A stretch of 28,710 nt of DNA, from contig DYLE01000004.1 in the NCBI GenBank assembly GCA_020722245.1, positions 1 to 28,710 of the forward strand. The letters are read 5' to 3'. Positions 1 through 8,329 of this stretch are shown here, one piece after another. The stretch's first letter is position 1, and every line of letters begins with the position of its first letter. The stretch is from Desulfonema limicola. GTDB lineage: Bacteria; Desulfobacterota; Desulfobacteria; Desulfobacterales; Desulfosalsimonadaceae. The position numbers and the translations under genes were made by a program. Under the pieces are notes generated by a model that worked only from the letters and a program-made list of their open reading frames with translations, was not told the DNA's origin and searched no databases.

Positions 1-1396
1 TTAAAAGCTGCTGGGTCAGACCGGTGCCGCTTTCAATGTAGGATTCGATGTCTTTTAGCCTCTTGTACAAGGGATGGTCTGATTCGATTTTCATAAGCGC
101 CAGGGAGATGTTTCCGGCAATGGCGGAGAGGATGTTGTTGAAGTCGTGGGCAATGCCCGATGCCAGGCCGCCGATCGCCTCCATTTTCTGGGATTGAAGC
201 AGCTGTTCTTCAACCTGCTTCTGCCGGGTGATGTCCTCGGCAAAGCAGAGAACCGCCGGGCGGTTTTCCCAGGAAACCGGAACCAGACTGATCCTGACCC
301 ATAATGGGTTTCCGTTTTTATGAAAGGCCTTAAAATCGTGACTCCGGTGAACGGTTTCACGGGGGCCGCGGCTTAATGCCTCATCAATCCGTTGGGCCAG
401 GCCATTTCGGTCATCGGCGTGAAAATGGTCCAGATACGGCATGGCGGACAGTTCGTTTGCGGTATACCCCCAGAGGGTTTCGGCCCTTTTGTTGTGGAAC
501 CGGATTTTTTCGTCCTGAAGGATGCAGACCGCCTCACGGGCGTTTTCCACCAGAAGCCGGTATTTTTCCTCAGAGGCTTCAAGCGCTTCTATGGCTTTTT
601 TCCGCTCTTCGATCTCTTTGATCAGCTCCCGGTTGGCCTGCTGGATCGCCGCGGTCTGTTTGGCCACCCGGGATTCCAGGGTCGATTTGTGCCTTTGTAA
701 GGCCGCCTCCGCCCGCTTGCGCTCAGAAATTTCCCTTGAGAGGGTTGTGTTGACCGCGTTTGTTTTTTGTTTTTCGCGTTCAAGCCGGTCGATCAGGTCG
801 AGGTTTTCAAACCGAAGGTTTAAAGAGGTTCGGGTTTGAAGGTACAGGTGATAAGCGATGATGGATGCCGCCACCAGGTATACCGCCAGCATGAACCCGA
901 TGGTCGAGTGTATGGTATCGCCGATGAAGAAAAATTTTGCAACAATGGGGAGCAGGGTCGGCCATGCATAGGCGATAAATGCGCCGAACACCACCGAAAA
1001 GGTGCCGATGCCGCCGGCGACCATACCGCCGAGCACAAGGAATAAAAAGACCTGATGCGGCAGGGAGGCTTCCGGAAAGATGAAAATCCCGGAGGACCCC
1101 CAGACCAGACCGGAGATAAAAAGCATCAGGATAAACAGGTTTTTCCACCGGGCGGCCTCTGTTTCCGTGGTATTTTTTTTATGGAAATACATCGTGACCC
1201 CGTGCCGGGCCATGCTGATGGCGATGGCCGCGGACATCCAGAGGATCAGGTTGCTGTGGGGGGCGGATCCCCAGAGCATGGCCCCGGTGACCAGGGATGC
1301 GATGACCACCCCCATGGAGGCGATATAGGACTGGGCATAGAGCAGGCGGACCTGCTCCGCCAGAAGGCGGGGATCGTATGTCGGCTTTGGATTCAT
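1..1396 (-). CDS. Membrane PAS sensor histidine kinase, 3' end cut by the window edge
   Basis: The reading frame stays open from an ATG at 1396 to base 1, so only the first 465 residues are visible. About six hydrophobic segments fill residues 24-185. A charged, coiled-coil-like linker follows at about 190-285, then a PAS domain at about 287-395, then a HisKA domain. The phospho-acceptor H-box reads GIAHDFNNIL, with the histidine at residue 417. The ATP-binding domain, and any receiver domain, lie outside the window. The protein should sense a signal at or in the membrane and autophosphorylate; the ligand cannot be told. The gene starts 18 bases after the hybrid kinase gene on the same strand, so the two are probably co-transcribed. 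No clear Shine-Dalgarno precedes the ATG, so translation may depend on coupling. The kinase call is firm; the partner is unknown. Confidence 0.85.
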   Translation of the reverse strand, partial: MNPKPTYDPRLLAEQVRLLYAQSYIASMGVVIASLVTGAMLWGSAPHSNLILWMSAAIAISMARHGVTMYFHKKNTTETEAARWKNLFILMLFISGLVWGSSGIFIFPEASLPHQVFLFLVLGGMVAGGIGTFSVVFGAFIAYAWPTLLPIVAKFFFIGDTIHSTIGFMLAVYLVAASIIAYHLYLQTRTSLNLRFENLDLIDRLEREKQKTNAVNTTLSREISERKRAEAALQRHKSTLESRVAKQTAAIQQANRELIKEIEERKKAIEALEASEEKYRLLVENAREAVCILQDEKIRFHNKRAETLWGYTANELSAMPYLDHFHADDRNGLAQRIDEALSRGPRETVHRSHDFKAFHKNGNPLWVRISLVPVSWENRPAVLCFAEDITRQKQVEEQLLQSQKMEAIGGLASGIAHDFNNILSAIAGNISLALMKIESDHPLYKRLKDIESYIESGTGLTQQLL

Positions 1397-1414
1397 ATCG
1401 CGTTTTTTAAAAAC

Positions 1415-4159
1415 TCAGCGGCCCAGTGTTTCGCGAACCGTTCGCGCAATGTTTTCCAGAAGAAGAGGTTTTTTTAAACACGCGCCGGCCCCCAGGGCCT
1501 GGGCCTGTTTGATCCTTTCGGATGAAGAAAACCCCGTGACGATGAGGGTTTTCTGGGACGGGGCGATCTGTTTTATTCCTTTGTAGGTGTCCAGCCCGTC
1601 CATTCCGGGGTTCATGATCATGTCCAGAATCACCAGATCCACCGGTTTCTGTTTGAGAAACTCCAGGGCGGTTTCCCCGCTTGATGCCGTTTCCACCCGA
1701 TACCCCAGCAGGGTCAGCATCTGTTCTGCGATCTCCCGCTGGTCTTTCAGATCGTCCACCACCAGAATGGTTTCGCCGTTGCCCTTGAACCGGTCTGGAG
1801 TAAAGGCGCCGGCTTCCTGAAGGGGCTCAGTCCTTGTCGCAGGGAGGTGAATGGTGACGACCGTGCCCTTTTCCGGCGCGCTCTGGACATCGATATAGCC
1901 GCCGTGATCCTGGACCGCCCCCCATACCAGGGTCATACCCAGTCCTGAGCCGCTTCGGCCCGCCTTTTTTTTGGTAAAAAACGGCTCAAATATCCGTTCC
2001 CTGTCCTCGGGCAAAATGCCCATGCCCTCGTCGATGATCTGCAGCTTGACATACTCTCCCTCCCGGGCGGCGGGATAACCGGGGAGCGGCGAATCGAGGT
2101 AGGTGTTTTGAGTTAAGATATGGATCGTGCCGCCGTCTATCATGGCCTCGGCGGCGTTGGATACCAGGTTGATCATGATTTTAAAAAGATGCACCGGCGA
2201 GGCGTTTAGGTTGAGCAGGCTGTCGTCAAGACCTGTTTTTATTTTAACCCCCGGATGGTGGACGAGCAGGTTGAGATGCTCCGGGCTGTTTAAGTAATCC
2301 TGGATGATGCGGTTTAGGTTTACAATTTTTTGTTCAGGAAGCCCTTTTCGGGCCAGGGTGAGCAGGTCCGAAACAATGGCTGCTGCTTTTTCACCGGAGT
2401 TCTTGATGGTTTCCAAGGGTTTTTTCAGGGGGCTGTCTGCGGGGATTTTCATTAACAGCAGCTCCGGGTAGGAAACAATGCCGGACAAGATGTTGTTGAG
2501 ATCGTGGGCCACGCCCCCGGCCAGGGTTCCGATGGCCTCCATTTTCTGCGCATGCCGAAGCTGTTGTTCCAGGCTTTTTCTTTGGGTTTCAGCGGCCACC
2601 CGGTCGGTGATGTCCCGGACGATTCCGCGAAACCCCGTGGGATTTCCGTTCTCATCCTCGATAAGGGACACCGAGGTGTCAATGAAGCTTGTGCTGGAGT
2701 CCCCCCGGATCAGCTTCCAGTCAAAGGCCTTGACCGGCCGGCGGGTTTTATAGACCTGGTTAAAGGTCTGATAGATCCCTTGGGCCTGATCCTTGTCGGC
2801 CAGCCTCCGGTAGCTCATTCCCAGGAGTTTTTCTTTTGAATACCCTAAAATCCGGCACAGACCGGGGTTGGTGAAGGTGATATTCCCGGCAAGGTCTGTT
2901 TCATAATAGCCTTCCTCGATGCCGTCTAAAATCTCCTTGTATTTCCGCCGGGATTCCAGGAGTGCCTTTTCAAAGATCGCCCGTTGCCGCAGGAGCTGGT
3001 CGATATCCAGTTTGATCAAGGAGATGGCTTCCACCACCGCGTAAAACGGGTGGGAAGGGTCCACCTGTCGAAGGATGGCTTCGGGCGCCTGGGAATCCCA
3101 GTTGATGCCCGCCAGAATGCGGATCAGCTCATCGGCGTATTGCTGGTTCTGATCCGGCGCCTTGGAGTCCGGGGATCTGTTTGCGGGTTCTTTGTGGGCA
3201 AGGCCCAGTCTGTCTGCAGCGATCCATTCCATGACCGCATGAAAGCCGTCTAAAATACGGACGGGATAGGGGACCGTGGTTTGAATGATGCGGATGATGG
3301 CGTGCATCACCCAGTTGGTGTTGTAGAAAATGATGAGCTTAAACGGATGCTCGCGGTACCATTGGGTCAGGGCGCTCACAAACCGGCGGCGGGCCTTGAA
3401 ATCGAGGACTTTTACGGACTCAAGGTTTACAACCAGGTAGTATGACCGGTTTGAGGGGGGTATTTGGTCAAAAACCTTCTTTAGGAGGATAAAGAGGGGT
3501 CTGATATCCTCCTCTTTGAGCCTGCCGGAAGCAATGACGTGAATGATATCGCCGTCGATGAGTTCATAGCGCTGGTTAAAATCCCCCCCCTGATACGACC
3601 ATTCATCCTTGCGAAGGATCACCGGATAAATATCCGGAGGGCGGGCCTGGATCGGGCCTTTCCAGTCCAGGTCTGTTTTGGAAAGGATCTTCTCGGCGAG
3701 GAAGACCGCTTCGGCAAGGTCTTTTGTCAGATGGATATCGAATTTGAATGCATAGATGCGTTTGCCCAAATTGACGCTGAACCGAAGAAACGCCGAGGTG
3801 TTGCAGAAGATGAGGGCCAGCAGGTTTTTCCTGTTTTGCATGTCCTTGATAAACAGGCTTCGTGCGTCGTTTGCAGCGCCGCGAAGGTTTGAATAATCCT
3901 CGATCTGTATGTAGGGCATCCCCTTGGGAATCTCCTGATCGATCAGGCTGTGCAGCAGAGGCAGGGATTTCTTTAAATCCGCCGATGTGACGTAACCGAT
4001 CGGCCTATTGATCAGAATGTTTTTTCCCAGGATGCAAAAATCCGCCTGGTATTCCCGGCTGATGGCCACCTTTCGCCACTCGGGCTTTTGAAGGAAGGGG
4101 AGGTCCGTCTTGAGCGGCAAGGGAGCTTCGACGGGTGATTTGCCTTTCTGCCTCATCAT
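1415..4159 (-). CDS. Hybrid sensor histidine kinase: duplicated STAS-like domain, PAS, HisKA, HATPase, receiver
   Basis: This is a soluble-looking hybrid kinase of about 914 residues from the chosen start. Residues about 40-136 and 196-296 are two copies of one alpha/beta fold: each has a strand-turn-strand start, a long helix, and a shared I-F-x-N-T strand. They resemble STAS/SpoIIAA-like domains. A PAS domain lies at about 407-520. HisKA follows with the H-box GGVAHDLNNI (His552). The HATPase domain has the N-box asparagine at 668, DEGMG from 710 and GSGLGM from 737. The C-terminal receiver has acidic residues 802-803, phospho-acceptor Asp846, Thr875 and Lys896. There is no transmembrane segment. 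The frame is open upstream to an ATG at 4321, but those 54 extra residues show no domain and have unusual composition, so the tandem ATGs at 4159/4156 were preferred. It precedes the other kinase gene by 18 bases. The input signal is unknown. Confidence 0.85.
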   Translation of the reverse strand: MMRQKGKSPVEAPLPLKTDLPFLQKPEWRKVAISREYQADFCILGKNILINRPIGYVTSADLKKSLPLLHSLIDQEIPKGMPYIQIEDYSNLRGAANDARSLFIKDMQNRKNLLALIFCNTSAFLRFSVNLGKRIYAFKFDIHLTKDLAEAVFLAEKILSKTDLDWKGPIQARPPDIYPVILRKDEWSYQGGDFNQRYELIDGDIIHVIASGRLKEEDIRPLFILLKKVFDQIPPSNRSYYLVVNLESVKVLDFKARRRFVSALTQWYREHPFKLIIFYNTNWVMHAIIRIIQTTVPYPVRILDGFHAVMEWIAADRLGLAHKEPANRSPDSKAPDQNQQYADELIRILAGINWDSQAPEAILRQVDPSHPFYAVVEAISLIKLDIDQLLRQRAIFEKALLESRRKYKEILDGIEEGYYETDLAGNITFTNPGLCRILGYSKEKLLGMSYRRLADKDQAQGIYQTFNQVYKTRRPVKAFDWKLIRGDSSTSFIDTSVSLIEDENGNPTGFRGIVRDITDRVAAETQRKSLEQQLRHAQKMEAIGTLAGGVAHDLNNILSGIVSYPELLLMKIPADSPLKKPLETIKNSGEKAAAIVSDLLTLARKGLPEQKIVNLNRIIQDYLNSPEHLNLLVHHPGVKIKTGLDDSLLNLNASPVHLFKIMINLVSNAAEAMIDGGTIHILTQNTYLDSPLPGYPAAREGEYVKLQIIDEGMGILPEDRERIFEPFFTKKKAGRSGSGLGMTLVWGAVQDHGGYIDVQSAPEKGTVVTIHLPATRTEPLQEAGAFTPDRFKGNGETILVVDDLKDQREIAEQMLTLLGYRVETASSGETALEFLKQKPVDLVILDMIMNPGMDGLDTYKGIKQIAPSQKTLIVTGFSSSERIKQAQALGAGACLKKPLLLENIARTVRETLGR

Positions 4160-4511
4160 CGCTTTATCCGAACTTTGGGTTTCTTGGCTGTCGTAGTTTT
4201 TCTTATACCATATTTTTTGCGGGAAAACACCAGAAAAAAACGGACAGCCGTTCTCGGCCGGCTGCACAGTAAGCCCTGGCAATAAAACACCAGGCCCGAG
4301 GAATCGACCCGGTAAGAACATCAGGCCTGGGTCGGTTTGGACACTCCCATGAACCTTTTCAGGCCCAAGCTTAAGGCGAATTTCATGGGTTTTAAAGCAA
4401 AAGCAGAGGAGCCTCGACGGGCTATCTCACCATAAATATCCACCTTAATCGTTGCTTTTCAAAAATATTTTAATACTCAATAATTATTAGTAATAAAAGT
4501 ATATTTTTTTC
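4160..4511. other. AT-rich divergent intergenic region between the kinase pair and the dcw cluster
   Basis: No convincing gene is visible here. Positions 4160-4321 are open in frame with the hybrid kinase but do not look coding. From about 4440 the DNA becomes strongly AT-rich, leading into the mraZ promoter. On the minus strand a weak sigma70-like pair can be drawn for the kinase genes: TTGAAA (4462-4457) and TATTTA (4438-4433), with an 18-base spacer. That would give an untranslated leader of roughly 270 bases, so it is only a candidate. No tRNA, repeat array or recognisable riboswitch was seen. Confidence 0.5.
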
Positions 4512-4539
4512 TTGACAAAACGCGCTAAGCTTGTAATAT
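4512..4539 (+). promoter_or_regulatory. Sigma70-type promoter of the dcw cluster (PmraZ)
   Basis: TTGACA at 4512-4517 is a perfect -35 box. TAATAT at 4534-4539 matches the -10 consensus at five of six positions, with a 16-base spacer. The surrounding DNA is AT-rich. Transcription would begin near 4546, inside the MraZ operator repeats. It is the only strong promoter seen upstream of the 17-kb gene run, so it probably drives most of the cluster. Confidence 0.75.
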
Positions 4540-4545
4540 GAAGAA

Positions 4546-4575
4546 AACAGTGGAGCAAAGTGTATATTAATGGGG
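4546..4575 (+). promoter_or_regulatory. Putative MraZ operator: three 10-bp direct repeats
   Basis: Three units lie head to tail: AACAGTGGAG, CAAAGTGTAT and ATTAATGGGG. They share a TG-rich core with exact 10-bp periodicity. MraZ in other bacteria binds TGGGN-type (E. coli) or AAAGTG-type (mycoplasma) direct repeats just upstream of its own gene, and the middle unit carries AAAGTG exactly. The site sits at the predicted transcription start, where bound MraZ would block initiation. Its third unit covers the upstream candidate start codon at 4570, which favours 4588 as the real mraZ start. The units are imperfect, so binding strength cannot be judged. Confidence 0.55.
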
Positions 4576-4587
4576 GATATCCGTTCC

Positions 4588-5034
4588 ATGTTTCGGGGGA
4601 GTTCCTGCCACACCATTGATGAAAAGGGCCGGGTGATCATTCCTGTCCGGTTCAGGGAGATCCTGAAAAATCGGTTGAGCTATGGGCTTATGCTTTCCCG
4701 GTTGGACGGCGGGCTTATGGCATACTCCTTTGATGAATGGAAAAAGATCGAGGAACGGGTTTTGTCCGCGGCTGAAAGAAACCAGGCCATGCGGCGGTTC
4801 AGAAGGGTGTTTATCGGCGAGGCGTTTGAATGCCAGTGGGACAGTCAGGGTCGGATTCTGATTCCTCCCACCCTCAGGGAATACGCCGGACTGGAGAAAG
4901 ATATCATCCTTGTCGGGGTCCTGGATCATTTTGAGATCTGGTCCAAGGAAAACTGGAACAAGGAGAGCAAAAATTTTGAAGAAGACATGAAAAACGAGGA
5001 GGTTATCAACGAGATCGCCAAGCTAGGGCTCTGA
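4588..5034 (+). CDS. mraZ: MraZ transcriptional regulator of the dcw cluster
   Basis: MraZ is an AbrB-like DNA-binding protein that forms rings and represses its own operon. The protein begins MFRGSSCHTIDEKGR, the family N-terminus, and continues with the two tandem AbrB-type halves. The first contains DEKGRVIIPVRFRE; the second contains CQWDSQGRILIPPTLRE. The length of 148 residues is normal. The start at 4588 was chosen because MFRG is the usual N-terminus and a G-rich Shine-Dalgarno (GGGGGA, 4572-4577) lies 10 bases upstream. An in-frame ATG at 4570 would add six residues, but it lies inside the operator repeats and its nearest purine-rich site is too far away. rsmH follows after 4 bases. 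Autoregulation is inferred from the adjoining repeats. Confidence 0.92.
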   Translation: MFRGSSCHTIDEKGRVIIPVRFREILKNRLSYGLMLSRLDGGLMAYSFDEWKKIEERVLSAAERNQAMRRFRRVFIGEAFECQWDSQGRILIPPTLREYAGLEKDIILVGVLDHFEIWSKENWNKESKNFEEDMKNEEVINEIAKLGL

Positions 5035-5038
5035 TACC

Positions 5039-6073
5039 ATGGAGTTTCGCCATACCCCTGTGATGGTTACCGAGGTGCTTGCGTATTTAAACTGCCGGCC
5101 GGGAAAGGTTTATGCGGATTGCACCATCGGGGGTTCAGGGCATGCCAGGGCCATCGTTGAAAAAATCCTGCCGAACGGGCTGTTGATCGGAATTGATCAG
5201 GACAAGGACGCTGTTGAAAATGCCGCCCGTGTCCTGGCGCCCTATGAGACAAACATTCGGCTGTTTCACGACAGCTTTGTTCACCTTCCCGAAATCCTCT
5301 CCCGTTTGAACATCGTCTCTGTAGACGGTGTGCTGGCGGACCTGGGGCTGTCTCTTCATCAGCTTGAGGCCAGCGGTCGAGGGTTCAGTTTTAGAAAAAA
5401 CGAGCCCCTGGATATGCGGATGAACATCGATTCCCCCGTTACCGCTGAGGATATCGTAAATTCCGAGACCAATGACCGTCTGGAACAGATATTCAGGGAA
5501 TATGGAGAGGAGCGGTGGGCCGGCAGGATCGCCCGCAGGGTTGTAGCCGCAAGAGCAAAACAGAGAATCCAAACCAGCGAGATGCTGGCGCGCCTTGTTT
5601 TGGAAGCGGTTCCGCAGAAAGACGCCCGCAGCCGCAAGATTCATCCCGCCACCCGCGTGTTTATGAGCCTGCGCATCGCCGTCAACAGGGAACTGGAAAG
5701 CCTGGATGCGTTTATTCCAGCCGCCGTGGATGCGCTCCATCCAAAAGGCCGGATCTGCGTCCTGTCCTTTCATTCCCTGGAGGACCGGATCGTGAAGCGG
5801 CGGTTTAAGGAACTGGAGCAAGGCTGCATCTGTCCTTCGGATTTTCCCCGATGCGTTTGCGGTCGAAAGAAAAAGCTTCGGGTCTTAACCCGCAAGGCGG
5901 TTCGCCCGACCCTTGACGAGATCACCGCAAACCCGCTGGCCAGGAGCGCCCGGTTGCGGGCCGCAGAAAGGGTAAACGGGGAAGAACCGCCGGGGGCGAA
6001 GGATCATGGAGGAAAAAGATCAAACCACCATCTGACCTTAAACAAGGGAGGTGCCTTCCATGAAGCCGTTTAA
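5039..6073 (+). CDS. rsmH: 16S rRNA m4C1402 methyltransferase RsmH (MraW)
   Basis: RsmH transfers a methyl group from S-adenosylmethionine to N4 of C1402 in 16S rRNA. The N-terminus carries the family signature HTPVMVTEVL. The SAM-binding motif ADCTIGGSGHA is at residues 26-36, and GFSFRKNEPLDMRMN lies near residue 120. The basic C-terminal region has the paired cysteines CICPSDFPRCVCG and ends its conserved part with ARSARLRAAER. About 30 further residues, rich in Gly, Lys and His, extend past that point, so at 344 residues it is slightly long for the family. The tail contains the ribosome-binding site and start of the next ORF, which overlaps it by 14 bases. It directly follows mraZ, the standard dcw order. 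Confidence 0.95.
   Translation: MEFRHTPVMVTEVLAYLNCRPGKVYADCTIGGSGHARAIVEKILPNGLLIGIDQDKDAVENAARVLAPYETNIRLFHDSFVHLPEILSRLNIVSVDGVLADLGLSLHQLEASGRGFSFRKNEPLDMRMNIDSPVTAEDIVNSETNDRLEQIFREYGEERWAGRIARRVVAARAKQRIQTSEMLARLVLEAVPQKDARSRKIHPATRVFMSLRIAVNRELESLDAFIPAAVDALHPKGRICVLSFHSLEDRIVKRRFKELEQGCICPSDFPRCVCGRKKKLRVLTRKAVRPTLDEITANPLARSARLRAAERVNGEEPPGAKDHGGKRSNHHLTLNKGGAFHEAV
6046..6053 (+). promoter_or_regulatory. Strong ribosome-binding site for the small ORF at 6060
   Basis: GGGAGGTG lies six bases before the ATG at 6060, within the rsmH tail. It is among the best Shine-Dalgarno sequences in the window. Yet the frame it opens runs only 22 codons before a stop, while the long frame beginning at 6091 has no such site. 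This is the main evidence that initiation is at 6060 and that a frame change occurs at the T run. Confidence 0.7.
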
Positions 6074-6300
6074 GATCATTTTTTTTCATCATGCTGATGG
6101 GCCTGCTTTTTATACCGGGCTGGTTTGATCCGATCAGCACCGTGGGCCGGTTTACCCTGCCAAACGAGTGCTGCCGGCACTGTTTGAAACGGATCGCCTG
6201 GGATACTGCCGGCGATAAATCCATTGACGTTGCTCATCTTCATAGAGAAGGGGCTTTTGTCGCGGCTTCCGACAAAACCCAGGGGAGTGAGTTTCCATGA
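6060..6300 (+). CDS. Small single-pass membrane protein of unknown function, split by a one-base frameshift at a T8 run
   Basis: As written, ATG 6060 opens a 22-codon frame that stops at 6126-6128. A second frame is open from ATG 6091 to TGA 6298-6300. They meet at eight Ts (6079-6086). Removing one T gives one 79-residue protein: MKPFKIIFF, then IMLMGLLFIPGWF, then a periplasmic-looking tail with a CCRHC cysteine cluster. The joined N-terminus is a clear signal-anchor, which neither frame has alone. The strong ribosome-binding site belongs to 6060, and the stop of the second frame overlaps the ftsL start as ATGA, as in the neighbouring coupled genes. Possible explanations are a sequencing error, polymerase slippage, ribosomal +1 frameshifting or a recent mutation. 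I do not recognise the family. Its place just before ftsL suggests an envelope or division role, by context only. Confidence 0.5.
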
Positions 6301-6599
6301 GGATAAACAGAAGAATCCCATCGCGTGGCCTGACCCCCGGTATGATGGGGATGGGCATTCTTGTGCTGATCCTGTTCATGGCGGAGTTTTTTTTCCAGAC
6401 CTGGTGCGGGGTTCAGTGCATTCGGACCGGGTATGAACTGACCGAAATGGAAACAAGGCGTCGGGAGCTGATGGCGATGCAGAAAAATTTAAAAATCGAA
6501 TGGATCCGGTTGAAATCCCCTCAGGTGCTCGGCAGGATCGCCGCCGAGCAGTTCGGGCTGACGATCGCCGGGCCTGACCAGATCGTGATGGTGCCATGA
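6297..6599 (+). CDS. ftsL: Cell division protein FtsL
   Basis: This 100-residue bitopic protein fits FtsL, which joins FtsB and FtsQ in the divisome and helps activate the FtsW-FtsI synthase. It has a short basic cytoplasmic N-terminus, one transmembrane helix (about 17-37, GMGILVLILFMAEFFF), and a periplasmic coiled-coil stretch (about 42-72). The end, GRIAAEQFGLTIAGPDQIV, resembles the usual FtsL C-terminus. FtsL sequences diverge strongly, so position between rsmH and ftsI supports the call as much as sequence does. AGGGGAG lies upstream as a ribosome-binding site. The start overlaps the previous stop and its own stop overlaps the ftsI start, both as ATGA, so translation is probably coupled. 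Confidence 0.85.
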   Translation: MRINRRIPSRGLTPGMMGMGILVLILFMAEFFFQTWCGVQCIRTGYELTEMETRRRELMAMQKNLKIEWIRLKSPQVLGRIAAEQFGLTIAGPDQIVMVP

Positions 6600-8329
6600 T
6601 TTCAACCGCCAATACCAAGCGTCGCATCATGCGGCGAAACCGCCGAATCCTCGTCATCGGAGGGATTTTTACGGTTCTATACCTTATCATCGGGGTGAAG
6701 GCGTTTTACCTCCAGGTCATTCAGAATGCGGATTTGTCTAAACGGGCGTCTAATGAGTATGCGCGAAACATCAATTGCACGGGAAGGCGCGGCAGTATTT
6801 ATGATGTGAAACACCGGGAACTGGTGCTGAGCACGGACGTGGTTTCCATCGGCGCCCATCCTGCACAAATTCCGGACAAGGATAAACTGTCCACAGCCAT
6901 CGCGCAAAACCTAGGGATCAGCCAACGTCTGGTTTACCAAAGGCTGAGTTCCAGCCGTCCCTTTGTCTGGATCGACCGGAACGTCACCCCCGCGGCCGCG
7001 GAATCCATCAAATCCCTGGGGTATCCGGGCCTGGAGTATATTCCGTCATACTGCCGGGTTTATCCGAACCGAACGCTGGCGGCCCAGGTTCTGGGTTTTT
7101 CCGGGATTGACGGCAACGGGCTGGAGGGGGTGGAATACTACTATGACGATTACCTCAGGGGCAACCCGTATCAATGGAAAATCATCCGCGACGCCCTGGG
7201 CCGCATCTTCGAGCAGGATGAGGCCCTCGCCTGCACCCAGTCGTATGAGGGAAAAAACCTGATCTTGACCATCGACAGCACCATTCAGTATATCGCCGAA
7301 AAAGCCCTGAAACGGGTGGTTGAGGAAAACAACGCCAAATCGGGCATCGCCATTGTGATGGATCCCGGCAGCGCTGAGATTCGAGCCTTGGTCAATTACC
7401 CCGCCTTTAATCCCAACTCCTTTGTCGTGTATTCCAAGGAAGACTGGCGAAACCGGGCCATCACCGACCCCTTTGAGCCCGGATCGACCCTGAAGGTGTT
7501 TTTGGCCGCCGCAGCTTTAGAGTCCGGAAAATGCGGCCCCGACTATGTGGTGTACTGCGAGAACGGGCAATACCGAATCGGTCGCAACGTGATCCATGAC
7601 ACCCATCCTTACGGGAATCTGACATTAGGCGAGGTGGTCAAGTATTCCAGCAACATCGGTGCGGCCAAGATCGCCGAGATGATCGGCCCGGAAGCCTTGT
7701 ATCAGACCCTGGTGAACTTCGGGTTCGGCGAAAAGACCGGGATCGACTGCCCCGGGGAGGCCAGCGGCTGCCTGAGGGACTGGAGGCAGTGGAAGAAAAT
7801 CGATAACGCCACCATTGCCTTTGGGCAGGGGGTTTCTGTTTCCGCCATTGCGCTGATCACCGCCGTATCGGCCATAGCCAACGACGGGGTGCTGATGAGA
7901 CCCCGGGTGGTCAAGGCGATCACCGACAAAAACGGCGCAGTGGTCAAAAGCTTCGGGCCCGAGGAGGTACGAAAGGCCATTTCCCCGGAAACCGCCCAGA
8001 ATTTGAAGCAAATGATGCAGGCGGCCACGGAACCGGAAGGGACCGGGTCCAACGCGGTTCCTCCCGGTTACAGCGTTTGCGGAAAAACCGGCACCGCCCA
8101 GAAGATCAACCCCGACGGAACATATCGAAACTGTCAATACAACGCCGTGTTTGTCGGGTTTTCCCCGGCGGATTCCCCTAAGCTGGCGGTTCTGGTGGTG
8201 GTCAACGAGCCCCGAAAGCATCACTACGGCGGGGTGGTGGCCGCACCGGCGTTTAGGGAAATCATTCTCGAAACATTTAACTATATGGGGATTCCCCCGG
8301 ATAACAACCTCTTTAGAGAGGGCGCATGA
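6596..8329 (+). CDS. ftsI: Septal peptidoglycan transpeptidase FtsI (PBP3)
   Basis: FtsI cross-links new peptidoglycan at the division site as partner of FtsW. An N-terminal basic stretch and one membrane anchor (about 17-40) precede the PBP dimerisation domain, marked by RRGSIYD near residue 64. The transpeptidase domain follows. The catalytic triad motifs are intact: SxxK at Ser297-Lys300 (EPGSTLKV), SxN at 351-353 (YSSNIG) and KTG at 497-499. At 577 residues it has no C-terminal PASTA domains. The ATG overlaps the ftsL stop, and its own stop overlaps the murE start. It is a target of beta-lactams by family. Several cysteines in the periplasmic part are unremarkable. Confidence 0.95.
   Translation: MISTANTKRRIMRRNRRILVIGGIFTVLYLIIGVKAFYLQVIQNADLSKRASNEYARNINCTGRRGSIYDVKHRELVLSTDVVSIGAHPAQIPDKDKLSTAIAQNLGISQRLVYQRLSSSRPFVWIDRNVTPAAAESIKSLGYPGLEYIPSYCRVYPNRTLAAQVLGFSGIDGNGLEGVEYYYDDYLRGNPYQWKIIRDALGRIFEQDEALACTQSYEGKNLILTIDSTIQYIAEKALKRVVEENNAKSGIAIVMDPGSAEIRALVNYPAFNPNSFVVYSKEDWRNRAITDPFEPGSTLKVFLAAAALESGKCGPDYVVYCENGQYRIGRNVIHDTHPYGNLTLGEVVKYSSNIGAAKIAEMIGPEALYQTLVNFGFGEKTGIDCPGEASGCLRDWRQWKKIDNATIAFGQGVSVSAIALITAVSAIANDGVLMRPRVVKAITDKNGAVVKSFGPEEVRKAISPETAQNLKQMMQAATEPEGTGSNAVPPGYSVCGKTGTAQKINPDGTYRNCQYNAVFVGFSPADSPKLAVLVVVNEPRKHHYGGVVAAPAFREIILETFNYMGIPPDNNLFREGA

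Noticed and set aside
1397..1414. A-T palindrome between the two kinase genes as a possible terminator.
   Set aside because: It is a T/A run without a GC stem and sits between genes that look co-transcribed.
5135..5821. Long antisense open frames opposite rsmH, murC, rnfC and others.
   Set aside because: They are products of GC-rich codon bias on the opposite strand, show no domains or ribosome-binding sites, and lie fully across well-supported genes.
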